Assembly (NCBI GenBank): GCA_936450465.1
Contig: OW388289.1
Span: forward strand, 71,856,420-71,920,419
Direction: 5' to 3'
Length of the DNA: 64,000 nucleotides
Origin: Gibbula magus
Taxonomy: Eukaryota > Mollusca > Gastropoda > Trochida > Trochidae
This document shows, one piece after another, positions 21,100 through 32,289 of this stretch (positions within the stretch are counted from its first letter, which is position 1; every line of letters begins with the position of its first letter). Both the position numbers and the translations under genes were made by a program. The notes under the pieces are model-generated. The model was not told where the DNA came from and ran no database searches. It worked only from the letters and a program-made list of their open reading frames with translations.

Positions 21100-21402
21100 G
21101 GAGTGGTTACTCGCTGTCTGGAGCTAGAAATTCTAATAAAACAAAAACTATTTTCCTGTACATATTATGCTTCACCATGGTATTAGATCTTGGTTTGCTG
21201 CATAAATCCATTAATATATATTTATGTAATCTGAATCATCTCATTTCACAAAGTTAATGTTCCTAGCATGAAGTCTTATTTTGCTCTTTAGGAATTGGAC
21301 CACTCACAAAGTTACGTTGAGGACTTAGTTCACAGGGCACATTGTTTAAAAATACCCTCTATTTCCTCAGCTTAAAGAGTTGAACAAGCGAGTTCAGTAT
21401 TA

Positions 21403-21711
21403 CCGTATTCTCACGGGTATAAGACCATACCCAAGCCTAAGACCACCCCCACTTTAAGGAGGGTTGTCCTGGTTGGGGTTATTCTCACCCCCAATTTTGC
21501 CAGATGTTCCATGGTCATACATTCCATATATCTATAATATTATTTTAAGTTAAGTGTCATTAACCTACATAAAACCTATTCTGACTGTTTGACGGTCTCC
21601 GGTATGAATTTTCATTTGAGTTGGGGTCTCTCCTATCTAAAAGCCCACCCCCATGTTTTCAAGATGTTTGTTTGCCTGTGGCCCCCTGGTCTTATACCAG
21701 GGAGAACACGG
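21403..21711. mobile_element. TA-flanked MITE (Tc1/mariner-like target)
   Basis: It has 25-bp inverted ends: CCGTATTCTCACGGGTATAA at 21403 on, and its inverted counterpart TTATACCAGGGAGAACACGG ending at 21711. TA lies immediately outside both ends (21401-21402 and 21712-21713). At 309 bp with no open frame, it is non-autonomous. Confidence 0.85.
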
Positions 21712-22254
21712 TAGCTGATTTGGACACTCAACTGATCCCATATTAAAGAGTTGATCTGAATGGATGATCTATGGTTTATTATTGAAGAGTTCTAGTGTCG
21801 TATAAGACAAATTATCTTTAGCTTGGTCAAGTAGGAAACCTGTCGTTACATCTCATAATAGAACATTAAATAGTTACTATATGTTGGCATAAAGGAGTTC
21901 AACACACCTTGATTCTGCACATTCTCAGGTGTCAGATTGAGAAGTGCATAGCCTTGTAGCTTCTGTGTTCATCTTCAGTAACAGTGTCATACATGTATTT
22001 TGGAATTTTAAATACATTTCTTTTTATGATAAAACAATTGTTTGTGTCTATAATCTATTTAAAAGGTACTTTAATTACCTGCACGACCCAAGGTCAGTCT
22101 GCATACAGAGTTTTAACCATTCATTACAGAAACTCATCCTGTTTAAGTGCAAATAAGTCAAACTCACTTGTCAATTAATTGGAGCAAAGGTTTGATAAAG
22201 AATTTGTGTACATTTTTCAACAATACCCTTATCTTAACATTTGACCTGTGAGAT

Positions 22255-22565
22255 TGAACCAAACCCATTCCCTGCTGTTATTGCTTGTAGATCATCCGAA
22301 GCAAGCTATAGGGCCATTGATGAGAGCAGGGTCCTGATATGACATTTGTATTCTGGCTGTGTTGCAATTACACTTATCAAAATTACTTGAACTGTGTTGC
22401 ATTTTACTATCTTAAGTGATAATTGCATCAATTCTAAACTATTCCTAACTGTTACTGCTCCTGCTAATGCTGGTAGGTCGTCCTGAATTTGCTAGTGGTA
22501 TTAAAGGGAGCAAGATCTGTGTCCTGCCTGTGTTGCAATTATAACTTATCTTAATACATTCTGAC
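22255..22565. repeat. Diverged direct repeat pair
   Basis: 22270-22385 and 22450-22560 align loosely (GGCTGTGTTGCAATTACACTTATC against GCCTGTGTTGCAATTATAACTTATC-like text, preceded by GAGCAGGGTCCTG / GAGCAAGATCTGTGTCCTG). The function is unknown. Confidence 0.5.
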
Positions 22566-24226
22566 TTCCGGCTGTAAATGATTTCAGGGGTATGTTTGGC
22601 ATGTGTGTCGCTGTGACCTGGGAGATATGCAAGATATTTACAACATACCTCAAAGCAGTTGTGCATTCAGAAGAATTCTAACATTTAAAAGATGTCATAG
22701 ATAAACAAAAGCAGAGAGCGGAAAATATGACTTAAGAACACAGACTCAATAATTTGAAAGATAAAAATTTATGAAGTGCATAAATATTGCCATCATGCAT
22801 ATAAGCTTATATAAAACATATGCGTATAAGTTTGGGTGATAAAAAGATTTCCTAATTGCTTCGTTACAGGAAATTAGGCTCTCTAGCCGACAAGAATAAC
22901 ATTTTAATTTGTGTTATAAATACACATGTTTTATAGAATGACTCTACAAAAAATAATTTTTAAATGAAGATTAGTAATTGCTGTACGTATTATCACTGGT
23001 TTCTCTTTGTAGATTTGGTTTAGCTATTATGGATTCATCTAGTAAACAATAATTATTGACATTTTATGTTATTCAACATTCCAATTCATTACCTAAGCAT
23101 GTCCTACTCAATATGCATGAAAATGATAAAGCATACTTATCAAAACTCATTAACAAAGAGAATTTTCAAAGATGACCATTTGTCATAATCAAAGAAACAA
23201 TGTACCGGGGATCAGGGTGGGTGGTTGTTGTTGCATGCAAAATTGTTCAAGGGTTTGGGGGTTGGGGGGTTTAAACCCCCTGTTCAATCCCTCTCCCTCC
23301 CCCCTCTGCCTCGGCCACTGTCAATGCTCACAAGTAACCCTATATATACCATGAACCATGAGAAACCAACTCCATACTTTTTTATCAATGAATTGACGTA
23401 ACCTGCACCCTCCTAATCTGTTTGAGATTGTCAACTGTCAACTTTGATCTCTTTAGTAACCACATCAAACTGTTGTGTTGACTGCAAATACACGGGTAAC
23501 TCAGTCCTAAATACTCCAACCATTGTCATGTAAATGATTTTGTTACTTATAACCTTGGGCAACATTTCACGAAAATGTGAAATTCTATTTCCTCACTTTC
23601 AGTTGACACAGGGTGCAAGTGAGTGTGAATGATTCATTAAGTTTAGCAAAAACAGATTGACTTGAAAGCGCGAAACGTTTTCAGGACTTAGAATGGAATA
23701 TTTGGCCTGTAATCCCGCGAAAGTCTTTCATCATTATGTGTTTACAAATTAACTGGACTAAAATGTCAAATGACAATATGATTACTTCTAATGAAAAAGC
23801 ATTTCAGAGTTTAACTCTTAAAGTTCTTGCAGCTGTGGAATATAGGCTTCGTAACTGCTATAATACCAGTGTCTCATCTGTAGAACCATACACAGAGGAT
23901 GAATTTATCACTCAATCACACAGAAAAGGAAACGGTAGAGATGTACCGTAATCACAATGAGAGACAGTCCATGTTATGATCTGTTGATTACATCATTTTC
24001 AGCGTGAATCGTGAATTCCTACAATGAACACTGTTTCATACACTTACTTGGATTTTAATTTGGATGGCGATCACAATTATTACCAACTGATATCTTGAAA
24101 CACAACTAGTGTCATCTCATGACATTTATCACTTGGGCCTAGCAATTATTGCTTTGGTCTTGTATTTCAATGTTTATGTATAATATCAACTGTAATTAGT
24201 TTCAGGAAATGAAAAATCAGAGCACT
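22566..24226. other. No gene recognised; one G/C-run palindrome
   Basis: AT-rich. 23265-23280 is a perfect 16-bp palindrome (five G, GTTTAAAC-type core, five C), inside a locally G- and C-rich patch at 23210-23320 that looks like a repeat end. The 71-codon plus-strand frame at 23736-23951 has no recognisable domain. Confidence 0.4.
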
Positions 24227-25322
24227 TTAAAGGCGCTGTAGCACATTCTTTGCATGTTATGTGGTTTAAACAATATTTATTCGTGTACAGTCAGGCCTCG
24301 ATAATCCGAACGCTTCCGTTTTCCATCAAAAACGTTCGGATAGTGAAATGTTCTGACTACTGAAATGAACCAAACAAGATGGAGTTTTGAATCTAGAGAC
24401 AGACAAAAACGTATTTAGAATATCTAACGACTTTGACACACTGGATATTTATAACTATCACACAAAATGAGAAATTTCAATATATTACAGTCACAAATTA
24501 CTGACACACAATGTAAAACATTACAATTGATTAAAATCACAAACTACTGACACGCTCAACTCCCGTGTCAATCCACTGTTATTGAAATTTACCGATCCAA
24601 TCAGTGTGATGATCGCTTGTCACCGGATTAATGAAGCAGAACTAGTTGTAATTAACTAATCCGTTGCGGCTAATTGGCGGATTAATGAATCAACATTTAA
24701 TGAGTTTATATAGAGATAAGTTTGGTTACAGTTTGCTACCGTTCGGACACTGCGAGATTCCGATTATCGGTGACCGGACTATCGTGGTTTGACTGCACTC
24801 ATGTACAGGGGGATCAAGAATGTTTCTCAAATGTGTCATTTATTATAATAGTTTATACAATATATTGGTACGTTAATGGGTAAAACATCTCATTGTACAA
24901 CCCATAAGCAGTATCCATAGAAAATGGTTATCCACAATCAAAGACGTATTTATAAAGCGACAGTGGTACGTGTGGATCTCTTCAATGTGAGAGGTAGATT
25001 TGTAAGGTCTCATGAGAATTTGAGAGTTCAGACAGCAAGATGGTTTACCATTCCATCATTGTACTATATTTAAAACTCTACATTGAGTGTTTAGGTAGCG
25101 GACATCAGTCAGATCACTTGAACTACCTGCGAGTGGCCATTTTAATTTGAATACATTAAAATGGCCGCTCGATGGGAAATGGACTCGTATGGTTTAACTG
25201 AACCATGCACATTGGTTTTAGGACTCTTTTTATTGATTCTAGCCATTTGTAACACTTACTTTTTATATTTTTGTGAGAGCACTTTATTTCAGTAAGAAAA
25301 TCGTGCTACTATATGCCTTTAA
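24227..25322 (+). mobile_element. TTAA-bounded MITE, copy 2, interrupted
   Basis: It begins TTAAAGGCGCTGTAGCACAT and ends GTGCTACTATATGCCTTTAA. The shared interior resumes near 24870 (GGGTAAAACATCTC). It is about 1.1 kb because a pogo-like MITE is nested at 24288-24795, with further unrelated sequence. A 16-bp-arm hairpin (GAGTGGCCATTTTAAT and its inverse) lies at about 25131-25170. Confidence 0.7.
24288..24795. mobile_element. Pogo/Tigger-like MITE nested in the TTAA MITE
   Basis: The ends are CAGTCAGGCCTCGATAATCC (left) and, inverted from the right, CAGTCAAACCACGATAGTCC. This CAGTC...CCTCGATAATCCGA style is typical of pogo-type elements. TA precedes the left end; the right-hand TA has decayed. 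There is no transposase frame in 508 bp. Confidence 0.75.
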
Positions 25323-26300
25323 CAATGCAATGTGCATCAACCTAATATGTGTTTAAAATGTAATAAAGTTATTTCAATCGTACTATAAAAGAGGTGAGGG
25401 GGTGTTCATCTTGATAAAACTCAAATAGTCTCTTTAAAGAGCTTAACACTTAGGCCCAATAGAAAACTCCCAATTTTTAACCATCCTGTACTTTTCATTA
25501 ATTTGAAACAAACTGGAACCACTTTGAATTTGTCAAAGTAATTACGAAGGAAAGACAAAAACAAGAGCTTTAAGAGACCCTAAATCTTACATACATAATG
25601 TCTTGAAAGAATTCACACCAGCAAGAATAAATAGAAGCCTATCGTTTAAAGTCAGTGAGTGGTATTTGTGTAATTTAACTAACCTACACTGTTGTTTGCT
25701 CCACCAATTGTTTTGAACTGTGTTTAAGTGCAAAAATGCATCTAATTATTTTACCTTTAGTAAGACTGTACCACAGGCAATGAATCTTAATGAACAATGA
25801 GAAATCTGTTTAAAAAGTTTTAAATTTTAAACCCAAAAATGACATGATAATTGACAATGTTGTAACATATGAAATTGGAATTCTGTCAATTAATCCTTCC
25901 AGTTGAGTGTGTTTATATATATTTATCAGTTAGAGATGACAGTTCAGCAGAATAAACGTGAGCTTGAAATAAGTACAAATCTAGCTTTTCAGTGTTTTAT
26001 TCTGTCTTGTAATGACGTTATTGATAAAGAATACATGCTTATTTCTATAATGAATAATTTCCCAATTTCAGAATAATGATGTCTTTAGGCTGCCTCTCAG
26101 GAAATATGCAAGTTTGAGGATCGTCATTACTTATAATTTCCCATGTTTTCGGAAAATCATTTTTTTAAGTTACCCAATTTCATGATGGCTATACTTATAA
26201 GTCACCTTACTTCAAGATAATAATTATTGATAACTAAGTTATCAGTTTCACTAAACTAAATATATAACTAAAACGTTATCCAGTTTCAGAAAAGTATAAC
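25323..26300. other. No gene recognised
   Basis: AT-rich sequence without frames, arrays or RNA genes. Confidence 0.4.
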
Positions 26301-26570
26301 TATGACAATTTATTTTTTCAAATTTCCTATTTATAATGATACTTTGTGCCATTTAAATGTACTATAGAGGGTAAAACATCCTATAACACAAACCAATTAT
26401 CAGTAGTAGTGATAACAGTGTTTTATTGTGAACACATTTTATTATTTCAAATGACAAAAACGATCCCCATTTTTAACTTGATTTTCTGAAGAGAGAAGGG
26501 TGTTTTACGATTGGTGAAATTATTTTTCATCGACTTATTTGAGCAAAAAAATGTGCTACTGCCCCTTTAA
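26300..26570 (+). mobile_element. TTAA-type MITE, copy 3, 5'-truncated
   Basis: It shares AGAGGGTAAAACATCCTAT, CACAAACCAATTATC and AGAGAAGGGTGTTTTA with copy 1 and ends ATGTGCTACTGCCCCTTTAA. The left terminus is missing. Confidence 0.75.
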
Positions 26571-27305
26571 GGATAATGAGAAATTTCAACTTTCCAATTT
26601 CAGAATAATTATAACTTACCATACCTATTTTTAGGAAAGTGATTACTTTTGATAACCCAGTTTCAAGAAAAAGATTATGCATAAGCTCCCAAAGTGAGTG
26701 AAGGGTATCGGTAAATATTATAAATGGAAATTTCATTAAGGATTGCAAGATATTTCATTCATATAAACATGAAAGGAGAAATTATGTAAACAATGTGAGG
26801 AATTTTGGCAGGCTTTGTCTTTGATTGTTGTGTGAGTCACAAAGCAGATGTTCACAATCTTAGTCTTTCTTCTTAGTGATTTATTTATTCACTGAATGGC
26901 TCTGTATAGGGAATGATTATCACTTATATATGCAATGATGAAGAATTTTTAATAGAAGTACCCTGGGGTAGTACATTTTCACTTATTGTGAATACCGGGG
27001 TGCTACCTTTTTTACACAGAGAAACAATAAATAGATTTACATGGAAAGGAATTGTTTACATGCAAAATTAATTGATTTAATTGTTCTCTTTTGTGCTCAA
27101 TGACATTTGACTGATATTGTTTGTATAGGGAATAATAGGGATAAAATATTGTTTATGCAAAACGTCAATGCTATAATGTAATAATGTTGACAAATAATCC
27201 AACAGTTCAACTATCTTTCAGATTGACAAGGTAAGGTACCAACCATTTATGCATGTACAATCTTGTCTATGTGACAAGGAAAATATATTGCTAAAAACAC
27301 AGTAG
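26571..27305. other. No gene recognised
   Basis: AT-rich. The near-palindromic TACCCTGGGGTA (about 26960) and CCGGGGTGCTACC (26995-27010) are the only local structure seen. Confidence 0.35.
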
Positions 27306-27560
27306 TAATAGTGACAGCACAGTAGTTAATGCATTAGACTTGGGATCAAGAGTTTTGGGTTCGAATCCAGGCATCAACTTGGCGACTTTGCTGTATAGAG
27401 AGTGGGTGGAATGCTACACTGAAATTCAATGGGTACTACAGTGTTTTAATTAATTCTAGTCAATGCTCTCGGGTTTCATGGCCATACATTGTTGGTTTCT
27501 ACAATACAGATCTGAATACTTCTAGAGTGGTCTGTCAGAAGGCTACACTAAAATGCAATG
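27306..27560 (+). mobile_element. Diverged tRNA-headed SINE of the main family
   Basis: The tRNA-like head has GCACAGTAGTTAATGCATTAG (box A-like) and GGTTCGAATCC (intact box B), then GGTGGAATGCTACACTGAAA and CTCGGGTTTCATGGCCATAC, as in the main SINE. A second copy of the ACACTGAAA/GGGTACTA part follows at about 27540. The tail is not seen. Confidence 0.6.
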
Positions 27561-27817
27561 GGGTACTATCCTACTCCGAGATGAATATTATTTTCTTTTT
27601 GTATGTTCAGCTTATGATAATATACGTAAAAAATATATTAAAGAATTCTATTTTGTTCATCCATCAATTGATAAATTTTCTTCTTTATTGAATTGTTTAA
27701 ATGAAAATGTAATTAAAAATGTTGCAGTTTTTCTTCAAAAAGCTCTAATGATACCCAGTATATACACATGAAATGTACTATAGGCCTGTCGCCTTCTAAG
27801 TACCAAAATAAATAGAG

Positions 27818-27960
27818 GTTATCATGAGAGTGTGTTTTGGGATGTTCAATATCCTGCATTTGGAATAAACATTTATTTTGCGAGCCTTGGCGAGCTAAAT
27901 ACATTGTGTTTATTCCTAATGCAGGATATTTACCATCCCAAAACACATGAGCATGATAAC
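27818..27960. repeat. Second long palindrome
   Basis: GTTATCATGAGAGTGTGTTT at the left pairs with AAACACATGAGCATGATAAC at the right; the pairing continues through ATATCCTGCAT / ATGCAGGATAT and GGAATAAACA / TGTTTATTCC. The centre GCGAGCCTTGGCGAGC resembles the CTCGCCTCCGGCTCG centre at 15151-15165. Confidence 0.9.
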
Positions 27961-27962
27961 TT

Positions 27963-28711
27963 CTTTATCATACAATGTCGATACTGTAACTAAGCGTATT
28001 GATATATGCAAATGAACTGCGTGCTATTCTCACAGTAAAATGACACAAAATAACGCCTCCTAAATTATGCTTTCAGTGAAAATAATTTTTATTTTTGGCA
28101 TGATCTTAATTTTCAATGTTTTAATACGTTTTAAAATACGTTTTTCAAATGAAAAATATTTAACGTGAGGACAGCGAATTCGAACTCGCTTCCCTTGCGC
28201 CCGGTTGAAAATGGCGACTCGCACCACACGGAGAGCTAAACTAAATCTTAGGCAGCTAATTCTAAAATCCCCTTTACAAAAGTCACATTATGGAACCGTG
28301 AAGATTGCCGTTCGATAAATGAATGTGTGACTCTAACTGCTTTTGTTACCTGTGAGTATTATAAAGTGTTTGCTCGGTAGTTTTCAACTCGCGATTAACA
28401 TGTTTGGGCACTGCTTGAACATAATAAATTTTGGCCGCACTATGCATTGCACAATGATTTTTTTTTATCATTTCTCAAATTATTGTGGATCTATATGAAA
28501 TGAAGCATGTATATTTACATAAGCTGTTACGCTATAAATGTCACGGTTATTACAGGCATTTGAAATGTTAACGCGTGTGACGTCATTTCCAAAAGAAGTT
28601 CCGTCACTTGACCTCTGTAATTTGCATCTTTATCCGTATATGACCCCAAACGGATACCGAAAATATCCGTTGCCTTTATCCTGCCGAGAACACCACCCAT
28701 TGTATGATAAA
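27963..28711. mobile_element. Possible MITE bounded by a 15-bp inverted repeat
   Basis: CTTTATCATACAATG at about 27963-27977 recurs inverted as CATTGTATGATAAAG at about 28698-28712. The interior holds a hairpin (ACGGATA / TATCCGT, 28650-28670) and a stretch at 28170-28240 that read backwards has a box B-like GAGTTCGAATTCGC. No coding frame. Confidence 0.45.
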
Positions 28712-28904
28712 GATTGATATCCTACTGGAGTTTTCTATTTCTTAAGTCAATGCTCACAGGTGTCACCACAACACATACCTGTAGTCACATTGATATTGTT
28801 GATTCCTACAATAATATACTAGACAACAACGTTAAGATAAATAATCATGTAAACAGTGTTAAACTCCCAATCACCTCCCCAGCTCACAGCAAAAAGAAAA
28901 CAGT

Positions 28905-29111
28905 GTGGTAGAAACATTAATCATGACGTATTTCTTGTACGTGCATCTGGCTACCACCCATCCTCCTATGGTGGGTCATCGTGTACGAAGCACTTGTAGA
29001 GGTGATGGGGTAACTAGGGCTATTATATCTCCATTCACTTGTCGAGTAGTTTCTCTCATAACACAGGCGTCAACATGTGTACCATTGGGTAACTGTTATA
29101 CGAGAGTGTGA
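28905..29111. other. Unassigned open patch with frames on both strands
   Basis: It is less AT-rich than its surroundings. The plus strand has a 68-codon frame without stops (GTG start), and the minus strand has a frame containing NGTHVDACVMRETTRQ behind a possible AG acceptor. Neither is recognisable. It may be a decayed repeat or an exon fragment. Confidence 0.25.
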
Positions 29112-29362
29112 ATTAGCTCCATAAACAAGTCATGTTAGGAATTGACATGTTTCTACTGTGACAGTTTATAAGGCAAATTGACATCTTGATATTTCAGATT
29201 AGGTCTGTCATAATTGTCATAAAATGTTCAGTTACTCTTGTGGCACACTTGATAACACTGATAGTAGGACAGAGCAACTGGTTATATTGTACTTAAGTGG
29301 GAATTAGCGCTATAAACAAGTCATTTTTTTAAGTGACATTTTCTTCTGTGACAGTTTCTTAG
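29109..29362. repeat. Local duplication, 191-bp offset
   Basis: AATTAGCTCCATAAACAAGT (29111 on) and AATTAGCGCTATAAACAAGT (29302 on) begin two related segments that continue through TGTGACAGTTT. Confidence 0.7.
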
Positions 29363-30422
29363 AGAGACCAAAATCCCATATTTGCTTGTAAAGAGGGTAA
29401 ACATAATTTATGTAACATAATGTTACATTAATTATGTTTAATAACATTGTTGCATTTTGAATCTGTAATACACAAATTTGTCTACTTTTTGATTAGAGGA
29501 TCCAAACCCCTACCCCTAGGGAATAAGGCACCTATCACAAGCATATTGTGGTTTTACATTAATACAATTTATTATTCATGTCATTATTTTCAAAACGATT
29601 ATTTTCTAGATGTAGAAAATATTGACAGTGAACCTCAGCTTAAATCCAAAAAAATAAACGTTTCTTGAACGCCAAATCACTCAACGAACATGAAAAGGAA
29701 GACAATTATCATAAATGATGAAAGTTTTTTATACTGCAAACATATCTCATTCACAGACGGACAGGTGAAATGTTAAATTATAGGGTGAGTTTAGTCTATA
29801 AACCATAAGTGCCTTGAAGTGTAGGGATCCCATCTATATCTCACTATACAGCACACAAGTCAACAAGTCACACTGATTAATGTTGTTTCTTGGGAAGAAA
29901 TGTGTTGAATGCTTTGTTGAAATAGTAAAAGTACATAATTGTTGTAAGTGCTATGTAACAGTTGCCATTCAGTGTATGACTGTCTCTAGCAATTATACAA
30001 CATGCATATATATACACATGCCAGGCATCTTAGAAACTATAAAGAAAAGTGATGACAAGCTTGAAAATGGTTTAAAGATCATTTACGTATGAACCAGTCA
30101 TATATAGTTTTTGTGCACATGTGCTCTTATCAACTTATCAATCTTTCGACATTTTGTTGTCAGTGACATAAAAAAGGATTGAATGTGATCTCTATACTGA
30201 TGTTCTGGAACCAATGTGTTAAGGTTATCCTCAGTGGACTCATCACTGGAACTAGTTTATACACAGATCCAAGGAAAAATATACATGTAATTATTAATTA
30301 CAACAAACGATTTTCAAGAAAGAGAACAGCGGACCAGATTTGTAAAGTTCTTCCAGCCTTCGTAACAATCAAAACCATCTTCGCAGAAATAGAACTTTAA
30401 ATTTATGGTCAAAATTTCAAAG
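29363..30422. other. No gene recognised
   Basis: AT-rich, with several chance frames of 70 codons or so and no domain. Confidence 0.35.
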
Positions 30423-31080
30423 TTCTCTTAGTACTAGGACTAAGAGCCATACCGGGTACATTGCCAATGACTTACAGCTATCTTACATTAACAATGACTT
30501 ACAGCTATCTTAGCACTAGGACTAAGTGCCATACATTAACAAAGACTTACAGCTATCTTAGCCCTAAGTGCCAATAATTGACAAAGACTTACAGGAGTCT
30601 TAGCACTAGGACTAAGTGCCATACATTGACAAAGACTTACAGCTATCTTAGCCCTAAGTGCCAATAATTGACAAAGACTTACAGGAGTCTTAGCACTAGG
30701 ACTAAGTGCCAATAATTGACAAAGACTTACAACTATCTTAGCACAAAGTGCCATATATTGACAAAGACTTACAGCTATCTTAGCACAAAGTGCCATATAT
30801 TGACAAAGACTTACAGCTATCTTAGCACAAAGTGCCATACATTGACAAAGACTTACAGCTATCTTAGCACAAAGTGCCATATATTGACAAAGACTTACAA
30901 CTATCTTAGCACAAAGTGCCATACATTCACAAAGACTTAGCACAAAGTGCCATATATTGACAATGACTTACAGCTATCTTAGCACAAAGTGCCATACATT
31001 GACAAAGACTTACAGGAGTCTCAGCACTAGGACTAAGTGCCATATATTGACAAAGACTTACAACTATCTTAGCACTAACA
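30423..31080. repeat. Minisatellite, 42-bp unit with 48-bp variants
   Basis: About 15 units of the form TTAGCACAAAGTGCCATATA + TTGACAAAGACTTACAGCTATC. A variant with CACTAGGACTAAG replaces CACAAAG and adds 6 bp; another has GGAGTC for CTATC. Both lengths are multiples of three, so long open frames (minus strand ALCAKIAVSLCQYM) arise automatically; they are not evidence of a gene. Confidence 0.93.
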
Positions 31081-31945
31081 TAGCTAAGAAAACCCAAGCC
31101 GTGGACAACTCTGAATAAATAGATAGAGTTGTCAGTAGATTGAATGGAATGTGACGGTTCATAAAGTGGTTCATGTTAGCACCTACATGGCTAATTGTCT
31201 CTGTATCTATCTAGCATGCATATAGGGTGGGGATCTCTAGAAGGAATCTATTAGTGTGGTGGAGGAATGTTGTACGATATCTACTATATATTTATACTAG
31301 CTGGCTGTGTGGTCACGTCAGCATGTTCTTTCATGTCTACAGTAGTAGGTCATGGTCACAGGTAATTCAAGTCCATTTTTTATACCCCATATTATGGTAG
31401 ATCACTCTTGTTTTTAACAAAGTAAGGGATTCTACAGATCAAACTTGGTGGAGATTGATTATTGGATGTTAGTGGGTCAGGTCATTTTATTAAAAATTAA
31501 TATAACTTTGTGGGAGTTAGATTTGGGATATCCTCTTGTACATGACATCTTCTTGGATATTTTACCAAATGTACAACTTAGGGCTTATTAAAAAGTGAAT
31601 TGTTTCTCGGGATCAGTGCATCACTTTTATTTCTGGGAATGAGAGCTTTTTATTGTCATTTTTAAAAAAGATGAAGAATTTGCCATTTATGCTGAAGGCC
31701 AAAATCCATTTGTCCACCAAATAGGAACAGATGTTGTGTATACTTCTTCCACTTCTAAGCCATATTTTGACTAACAAAATAAATGTACTCCTCATTCATC
31801 ATTATTTTTTCCATCCAAAAACTTAAAAGAAGATCCTACCACTCTAGTCACTTTTGAAAAATATGAGACACATTGAAAAAATTTTCTGCAGCCTAAGGAT
31901 TCTCTTGGTGCCATGTACCCCTATGAAGATTCAGTTTTGAGACTG
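31081..31945. other. No gene recognised
   Basis: AT-rich, probably non-coding. Confidence 0.35.
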
Positions 31946-31960
31946 TAGTGGTTCTAGAGG

Positions 31961-32274
31961 TGAGGTGAGGTGAGTTGGGTTTTAACGCCACTTTCAAGAG
32001 TATTTCACTTATATCGCGGCTGCTAGTATTATGGCAGGGAGAAAGCCTGCAACGCCATGTGGTTATGCATTGCGGTGAAACCTGCGAGCATCGGCTGGAA
32101 CTAGCGAACCATGGGTGGTACTGCACTGAAATTCAGTGTAGCATTGCGACCAAACCTGACTGTGTGTAGAACAGTTCTCTACTGCAGACAAAGTTGCCGT
32201 GCCCCTGGCGGGATTCGAACCCCGGACCTCTTGATCCGAAGCCGAGCGCGCTAACCACTGCGCTATCCCGCCCC
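31961..32274 (-). mobile_element. tRNA-derived SINE, main family, full length
   Basis: The minus-strand head has TAGCGCAGTGGTTAGCGCG and box B GGTTCGAATCC (about 32210-32265). The body and the GGCGTTAAAACCCAACTC tail follow, ending with ACCTC units at 31961. It is flanked by a 15-bp target duplication, TAGTGGTTCTAGAGG, at 31946-31960 and 32275-32289: a clear retroposition. The intact boxes and perfect duplication suggest a recent insertion. Confidence 0.95.
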
Positions 32275-32289
32275 TAGTGGTTCTAGAGG

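Noticed and set aside
30536..30943. 135-codon minus-strand frame with repeated ALCAKIAVSLCQ
   Set aside because: It arises because the minisatellite unit length is a multiple of three; no start context or homology.
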